Both the position numbers and the translations under genes were made by a program. The notes beneath the pieces were generated by a model. That model searched no databases and had not been told where the DNA came from. It saw only the letters and a list, made by a program, of their open reading frames with translations. From Caulobacteraceae bacterium UBA5005 (GTDB lineage: Bacteria > Pseudomonadota > Alphaproteobacteria > Caulobacterales > Caulobacteraceae): 26,894 bases of DNA. Location of the stretch: assembly GCA_002398405.1 (NCBI GenBank), contig DGYN01000071.1, positions 1 through 26,894 of the forward strand. Direction: 5' to 3'. This document shows, in pieces, positions 22,867-26,894 of the stretch. How positions within the stretch are numbered: position 1 is the stretch's first letter; every line of letters starts with the position of its first letter.

Positions 22867-25791
22867 ATGACCGATTCCACAAAGCAAGGCGCCGCGCGTC
22901 TTAGGACCCTGCTGCTCGTCAGCGCCGCGACGAGCCTGATGGGCGGAGCGGCCCTGGCCCAGGACCAGGCGCAGGACGACAATATCGAAGAGCTGGTGAT
23001 CACCGCCTCGCGGGTTTCCGGTTTCACGGCGCCGACCCCGCTGACGGTGATCGGCGAGGCCGAAATCGAGCGGGTGGCGCCGGCCCAGGTGACCGAAATC
23101 CTGCAGCAGATGCCGGCGTTCCGCGTCTCGGGCCAATCCTCGACGGCCGCGACCTATGCAAACCTTCGCGCCATCGGCGCGCAGCGCACCCTGCTGCTGG
23201 TCGACGGCCGCCGCCACGTGCCGACCTTCTCGGACGGCACGGTCGACCTTTCCCTGATCCCCACCGCCATGGTCGGCCGCACCGAGGTGGTGACCGGCGG
23301 CGCCTCGGCCTCCTGGGGCTCTGACGCGGTGGCCGGGGTGGTCAACCTGATCTTCAAGGACGACCTCGACGGCCTGGAGGGCGTCGTGCAGGGCGGCATC
23401 AGCAAGTACAGCGACGCCGAGAACTATTCCGCCTCGCTGGCCTACGGCACGCGCTTTTCGGGAGACAAGGGCTACCTTTTGATCGGCGCGGAATATGCCA
23501 GGGACCTGGGCATCCGCGGCCTGCAGCCGCCGAACCTCAGCCGTCCCTGGGCGGGCCGCGGCTTCGTCGGCAACATCGCCTTCTCCACGGCGGCGACCAC
23601 CTCCACCGGCGCCCCCATCAACCCGAACAACCCCGGCCGCGGACAGCCCGGGCGGCTGTACGACGCCAACACCCAGCGGGCGGACGTCTCCGACGGCGGC
23701 CTGGTGACCATCGGCCCGCTGCGGGGCACCAACTTCATCACCAGCACGACGACGGCGCCGTTCCAGTTCGGCTTCGTGCCCGCCATCTGCCCAACGAGCG
23801 TGGTCAACCCGACCCCCTCGACCACCAACTGCACCTCCTACGCCACCGGCATGATCGGCGGTCCGCAATACGGGGATGTCGCCACCCCGGGGGGCGATGC
23901 GCGCTATCCCCTGGAGCGCTACTCCCTGGCGCTGCACTCGACCTTTGACGTCAGCGAAAACCTCAGCCTGCTGGGCGAGGTGTCCTACGAGCACTCCCTG
24001 TCGGAGGGCCGCACCAACCCGATCCGCAACAACGGCGCGGTCAGCGGCGCCCTGCCGACCTGCACCACCAACACCATGCCCTCGTCCCTGGGCTCGATAA
24101 ACATCAACATCAACAATCCCTTCCTGCCGGCCAGCGTCCGGACGGCCATGCAGCAGGCCAACGTCGTCTGTATCGCGATGGGCCGCACCTTCCGCGACGA
24201 CACCATGGGCGAGATGCGCACCGCCGACGGTTCGCCCAACGTCGGCCGCGGCGTCCTGGGCTTCGACGCCAAGCTTCCCTGGGGCGGCTGGACCTCGAAC
24301 GGCTATGTCCAGTACGGGGCGGCCCGCTACCAGGCCCGCCGGATCGGCAACATGAACGTTGCGCGGTTCCGCAACGGCCTGGACAGCGTCATCACGACGG
24401 GAGGGCAGATCGCCTGCCGGATCAACACCGACGCGGTGACCACCAACGACGATCCCACCTGCGTGCCGATCAATGTGTTCGGCCCAAACTCCATCACCCA
24501 ACAGATGGCCGACTCGTTCCTCGGCACCGCGGCGCTGGATTCGGACACCAAACAGACCGTGGCCGCCGTCGAGGCCGACGGCGAGTTCCTCGCCACCTGG
24601 GCGGGCCCGATCGGCGCGGCGATCGGCGTCGAATACCGCAAGGAAGAGTTGGAGACGCGGGTCGACGCGATCTCGCAGGCCACGGGATGGCAGACCGGCA
24701 ACCGCCGGGCCATCGCCGGCGAATACCATGTGCGCGAAGCCTTCGCCGAACTGGCCGTTCCGCTGGCCAAGGAAGCCACGCTGGCCAAGGAGCTGTCGCT
24801 GAACCTGGCGGGGCGCCTGACCGACTATTCGACCAGCGGCGAGGTCACCACCTGGAAAGCCGGCCTGAACTGGGAGCTGAATGACTCCCTGCGCCTTCGG
24901 GCCACCCAGTCGCGGGACATCCGCGCCGGCAACCTTGGCGAGTTGTTCACCGCCACGGCGACGGCGACGGCCAACGTCCAGGACCCGAGGACCGCGGCGA
25001 GCCTGCCGGCCCTGATCACCACCACCGGCAATCGCAACCTTTCGCCGGAAGAGGCGGACACCTTCACCGCCGGGGTGGTGTTCACCCCCTCGTCCGTTGC
25101 CGGGCTTCGGCTTTCGGCCGACTACTATTCGATCAAGATTGATGGGGTCATCGCCACGATCTCGGCCCAGCAGGTGGTGAACTTCTGCCTGCGGGACAAT
25201 GTCACGTCCTTCTGTCCGCAGGTCACGCAAGGGCCGACCGGCGCCATCACCGGCGTCACCATCGGCTTTGAGAACCTGGACGAGTTCAAGACCTCCGGCT
25301 GGGATTTCGAGGCGGCCTACAATTTCGAGGGCGCGGCCCTGCCGTGGAAGGTTCCGGGGGATTTCTACACCCGCGTCCTGGCGAGCTATGTGAAGGAGTT
25401 GGCCAGCACCGCCAGCGCCACCGCCGTGACCCTGGATCCGGTCGGCCAGTTCACCAACCCGAAATGGACGGTGTTTTCGACGCTGGGCTGGCGCTCGGGC
25501 CCCTGGGACGTCTCGGGCGAAGTGCGCTGGTTCGAGGGCGGCGCGATCGACAACCAGCGGATCGAGGGAGAAATTTCGGCCCTGGGCTCGAACATCAACC
25601 AGACCGGCGCCTCGACCTACGTGAACTTCTCCCTGTCCTATGACCTGCCGGCGGCGGAGGGCCATACCCGCGAGATCTTCCTGCGGGTCAACAACGCCTT
25701 CAACCGCGCCCCGCCGTTCCCGAGCGTCGGCGGCGGCATCTTCGACGAAGTCGGCCGGGCGTACCGGGTGGGGTTGAGGTTCAAGTACTAG
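22867..25791 (+). CDS. TonB-dependent outer-membrane receptor
   Basis: A 974-aa receptor. Seen: a signal peptide (LLLVSAATSLMGGAALA, cleavage before Q32), a TonB-box-like EELVITA (41-47), a plug domain with LRAIGAQRTLLLVDGRRHVP and GASASWGSDAVAGVVNLIFK, and a 22-strand-type barrel ending in the usual aromatic residue (RVGLRFKY). Length fits large SusC-free proteobacterial receptors. It imports a scarce or bulky ligand using TonB energy; the neighbouring catabolic operon suggests the pathway substrate rather than a siderophore. AGGGGGG lies before the ATG. Third codon positions look more C-ending than in neighbouring genes, which may reflect expression level. Confidence 0.96.
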   Translation: MTDSTKQGAARLRTLLLVSAATSLMGGAALAQDQAQDDNIEELVITASRVSGFTAPTPLTVIGEAEIERVAPAQVTEILQQMPAFRVSGQSSTAATYANLRAIGAQRTLLLVDGRRHVPTFSDGTVDLSLIPTAMVGRTEVVTGGASASWGSDAVAGVVNLIFKDDLDGLEGVVQGGISKYSDAENYSASLAYGTRFSGDKGYLLIGAEYARDLGIRGLQPPNLSRPWAGRGFVGNIAFSTAATTSTGAPINPNNPGRGQPGRLYDANTQRADVSDGGLVTIGPLRGTNFITSTTTAPFQFGFVPAICPTSVVNPTPSTTNCTSYATGMIGGPQYGDVATPGGDARYPLERYSLALHSTFDVSENLSLLGEVSYEHSLSEGRTNPIRNNGAVSGALPTCTTNTMPSSLGSINININNPFLPASVRTAMQQANVVCIAMGRTFRDDTMGEMRTADGSPNVGRGVLGFDAKLPWGGWTSNGYVQYGAARYQARRIGNMNVARFRNGLDSVITTGGQIACRINTDAVTTNDDPTCVPINVFGPNSITQQMADSFLGTAALDSDTKQTVAAVEADGEFLATWAGPIGAAIGVEYRKEELETRVDAISQATGWQTGNRRAIAGEYHVREAFAELAVPLAKEATLAKELSLNLAGRLTDYSTSGEVTTWKAGLNWELNDSLRLRATQSRDIRAGNLGELFTATATATANVQDPRTAASLPALITTTGNRNLSPEEADTFTAGVVFTPSSVAGLRLSADYYSIKIDGVIATISAQQVVNFCLRDNVTSFCPQVTQGPTGAITGVTIGFENLDEFKTSGWDFEAAYNFEGAALPWKVPGDFYTRVLASYVKELASTASATAVTLDPVGQFTNPKWTVFSTLGWRSGPWDVSGEVRWFEGGAIDNQRIEGEISALGSNINQTGASTYVNFSLSYDLPAAEGHTREIFLRVNNAFNRAPPFPSVGGGIFDEVGRAYRVGLRFKY

Positions 25792-25805
25792 GATCGCCCT
25801 TCCCT

Positions 25806-25827
25806 CCCCTCCTGCAGAAGGGAGGGG
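25806..25827. terminator. GC-rich hairpin after the TonB receptor gene
   Basis: CCCCTCC and GGAGGGG form a 7-bp stem with an 8-base loop, 15 bases past the receptor stop. There is no T-tract. It belongs by sequence to the CCCCTCC palindromes seen at 14 and 11501. Confidence 0.45.
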
Positions 25828-25860
25828 TGGCTCGGCGGCGATGTCGCGGTATGCCTAGGC

Positions 25861-26325
25861 ATGGCGCCCCTGAGCCACGACCTTAGACGATCCCTGGTGA
25901 TGCTCGCCGAGGCGGCGGCGAAGGCCCGCGATCCCTGGTGGATCATCGGCAGCGCGGCGGCCGCCCTGCACGGCGCGGCCGTGGGCGATGTGAAGGACAT
26001 CGACCTGTTGATGACGGCTGATGACGCGGAACGGTGTCTGCAGGGCGTTGGCTTGCCGGCGGAGGCCGGAACGCCGGACGAGCGGTTCTGGTCGGAGATT
26101 TACGTGACCTGGCGGGAGCCGCCGGTCCCTGTGGACGTGATGGGCGGCTTTCGCGTCGCCCAGGAGGGTGAATGGCGCGCGGTGCTGCCGCTGACCCGGG
26201 AGACGATCCTGGTGGATGGAGCGGGCCTGTTCACGCCGTCCAAGGCGGAGTTGATTGATCTGCTGCGGTTGTTCGGCCGGGGCAAGGATCTGGAACGGGC
26301 CCGGCTGCTGGGCGGAAATCTGTGA
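25861..26325 (+). CDS. Nucleotidyltransferase-fold protein
   Basis: A 154-aa protein with the minimal nucleotidyltransferase signature: IIGSAAAALHG (28-38, the GS motif) followed by DIDLLM with Asp46 and Asp48 as likely metal ligands. A third acidic residue may be Asp114 in PVDVMGG. It resembles small stand-alone nucleotidyltransferases (MNT/AbiEii-like), many of which are antitoxins or act with a HEPN partner; no HEPN gene is seen beside it. The ribosome-binding site is weak, and an ATG at 25900 is an alternative. Function is unknown. Confidence 0.75.
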   Translation: MAPLSHDLRRSLVMLAEAAAKARDPWWIIGSAAAALHGAAVGDVKDIDLLMTADDAERCLQGVGLPAEAGTPDERFWSEIYVTWREPPVPVDVMGGFRVAQEGEWRAVLPLTRETILVDGAGLFTPSKAELIDLLRLFGRGKDLERARLLGGNL

Positions 26326-26372
26326 TTTTATTACGTGTTCTCAGGGCTCGGCTTAGCCGCTATAGGCCGGAC

Positions 26373-26729
26373 ATGGTGCTTCGAAGCGATTGGCGGCGGT
26401 GGCGCGGCTTTCTGGCCGCCCTGCTGGTGTTCGCCTTCGCCGCGGCGCCGGGGCTGGACGCCATGATCTGCGGCTGCGGCGAGGCGGCGGCCGCGGAGGC
26501 CCACGGCGCCGGCGTCCCTAGCTGTGACGATCCGCCGGAGGATGGCGCGGGGCATGAGGGGCACGGTCCCTGTCTCCATGGGCACTGCCATCATGGCCTT
26601 TCGATCCTGGCCAGCGCCGGACCGGCGGTGACGGCCTCGGCGACGGAAGGACAACTCTATCTCTCCCCAACGATGGGGCCGGCGATTTCCGACCGGCAGT
26701 TCGGACTGATGCGACCGCCCCGCGCGTGA
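26373..26729 (+). CDS. Small secreted His/Cys-rich protein, possible metal-binding (CzcI-like)
   Basis: A 118-aa protein with a signal-like N-terminus (RRWRG, then LAALLVFAFAAAPGLDA). The mature part is rich in metal-binding residues: ICGCGE, then GAGHEGHGPCLHGHCHHG (about 60-77). Such proteins often precede heavy-metal efflux operons (czc/cus type). The next gene also starts with a signal peptide, in the place where an outer-membrane efflux protein is usual. I chose the ATG at 26373; the one at 26322 overlaps the upstream gene by four bases and would add 17 basic residues. The metal and the role are inferred from composition and context only. Confidence 0.7.
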   Translation: MVLRSDWRRWRGFLAALLVFAFAAAPGLDAMICGCGEAAAAEAHGAGVPSCDDPPEDGAGHEGHGPCLHGHCHHGLSILASAGPAVTASATEGQLYLSPTMGPAISDRQFGLMRPPRA

Positions 26730-26736
26730 CGGAAGG

Positions 26737-26753
26737 GCGCCAAGCCGGCGCCG
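26737..26753. other. Short hairpin before the last gene
   Basis: GGCGCC-AAGCC-GGCGCC forms a perfect 6-bp stem between the His/Cys-rich gene and the next start. It could be a leader structure, but without further evidence it may be chance in GC-rich DNA. Confidence 0.3.
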
Positions 26754-26776
26754 GTCCTGATCATGCGAGGAGATGT

Positions 26777-26894
26777 CATGCCTACCCCCTTTACGAGGAT
26801 CCGTCTGGCCGTGCTGGCCGGCGTCTGCCTCAGCGCCCTGGCTGGCCCCGGAGCCGCCCAGCCCCCCGCCGGCGCCCCGGCGCTCGCGGCGAAC
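26777..26894 (+). CDS. N-terminus of a secreted protein, truncated by the window end
   Basis: The ATG at 26777 has GAGGAG six bases upstream, then a signal peptide (TRIRLAVLAGVCLSALAG, probable cleavage after GAAQ or nearby) and a Pro/Ala-rich start of the mature protein. Only about 39 codons are visible and no domain can be named. Position after a His/Cys-rich protein suggests a TolC/CzcC-like outer-membrane efflux component (inference). Confidence 0.6.

Noticed and set aside
22825..25665. 946-aa minus-strand open frame opposite the TonB receptor
   Set aside because: A shadow of the receptor gene in high-GC DNA; the protein lacks any recognisable motif and is Gly/Arg/Val-biased.
25861..26325. 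Toxin-antitoxin system based on the nucleotidyltransferase
   Set aside because: No HEPN or other toxin-like gene adjoins it; the fold alone does not establish such a system.

Overview
The window is a high-GC, densely coded bacterial chromosome segment. The TonB-dependent receptor, the tesA/ybbA/ybbP arrangement, the GTG and TTG starts and the interspersed palindromic repeats suggest an alphaproteobacterium, plausibly Caulobacterales (Caulobacter or Phenylobacterium type). This taxonomic guess is inference; no rRNA or tRNA gene is present to confirm it. No prophage, IS transposase or CRISPR array was seen.

Layout. (1) 45-2869: an acyl-CoA synthetase (-) divergent from a cytochrome P450 (+). 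(2) 2883-6291: a run of minus-strand genes of mixed type (a one-helix membrane protein, a mono-haem c-type cytochrome-like secreted protein, a GIY-YIG nuclease bracketed by REP-like repeats, and a TesA-type esterase). (3) 6348-9559: an ABC ATPase and FtsX-type permease divergent from tesA, the same arrangement as E. coli tesA/ybbA/ybbP. (4) 9637-12687: a TRAP transporter (DctQ, DctM, DctP). (5) 12823-15617: a MarR regulator followed by two subunits of the 2-hydroxyacyl-CoA dehydratase / benzoyl-CoA reductase family. (6) 22713 down to 15592 on the minus strand: a CapA-like phosphoesterase-fold protein, a ten-helix EamA/DMT-like membrane protein, three CaiB/BaiF CoA-transferases, a small lipoprotein (all overlapping by 1-4 bases) and then an Old Yellow Enzyme-type reductase. 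(7) 22867-25791: a TonB-dependent receptor divergent from that operon. (8) 25861-26894: a small nucleotidyltransferase-fold protein, a His/Cys-rich secreted protein and the start of a further secreted protein, perhaps the front of a metal-efflux operon.

The most interesting result is a 19-bp inverted-repeat motif (8-bp half-sites, 3-bp spacer) at 1636-1654, 9588-9606 and 22743-22761. It lies 27-30 bases before the start codon of the P450, the TRAP operon and the CapA/CaiB operon. This joins scattered transcription units into one probable regulon: outer-membrane uptake (TonB receptor), inner-membrane uptake of a carboxylate (TRAP), CoA activation (ligase and CoA-transferases), oxidation (P450) and reduction or dehydration (OYE, HGD-like pair). 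I read it as an undescribed catabolic pathway for a lipophilic or aromatic/alicyclic acid; the substrate cannot be deduced from sequence. Three of its enzymes look atypical: the P450 lacks the usual acid-Thr pair, one CoA-transferase lacks the catalytic Asp, and one dehydratase-family subunit lacks the Fe-S cysteines, with no activator ATPase in the window.
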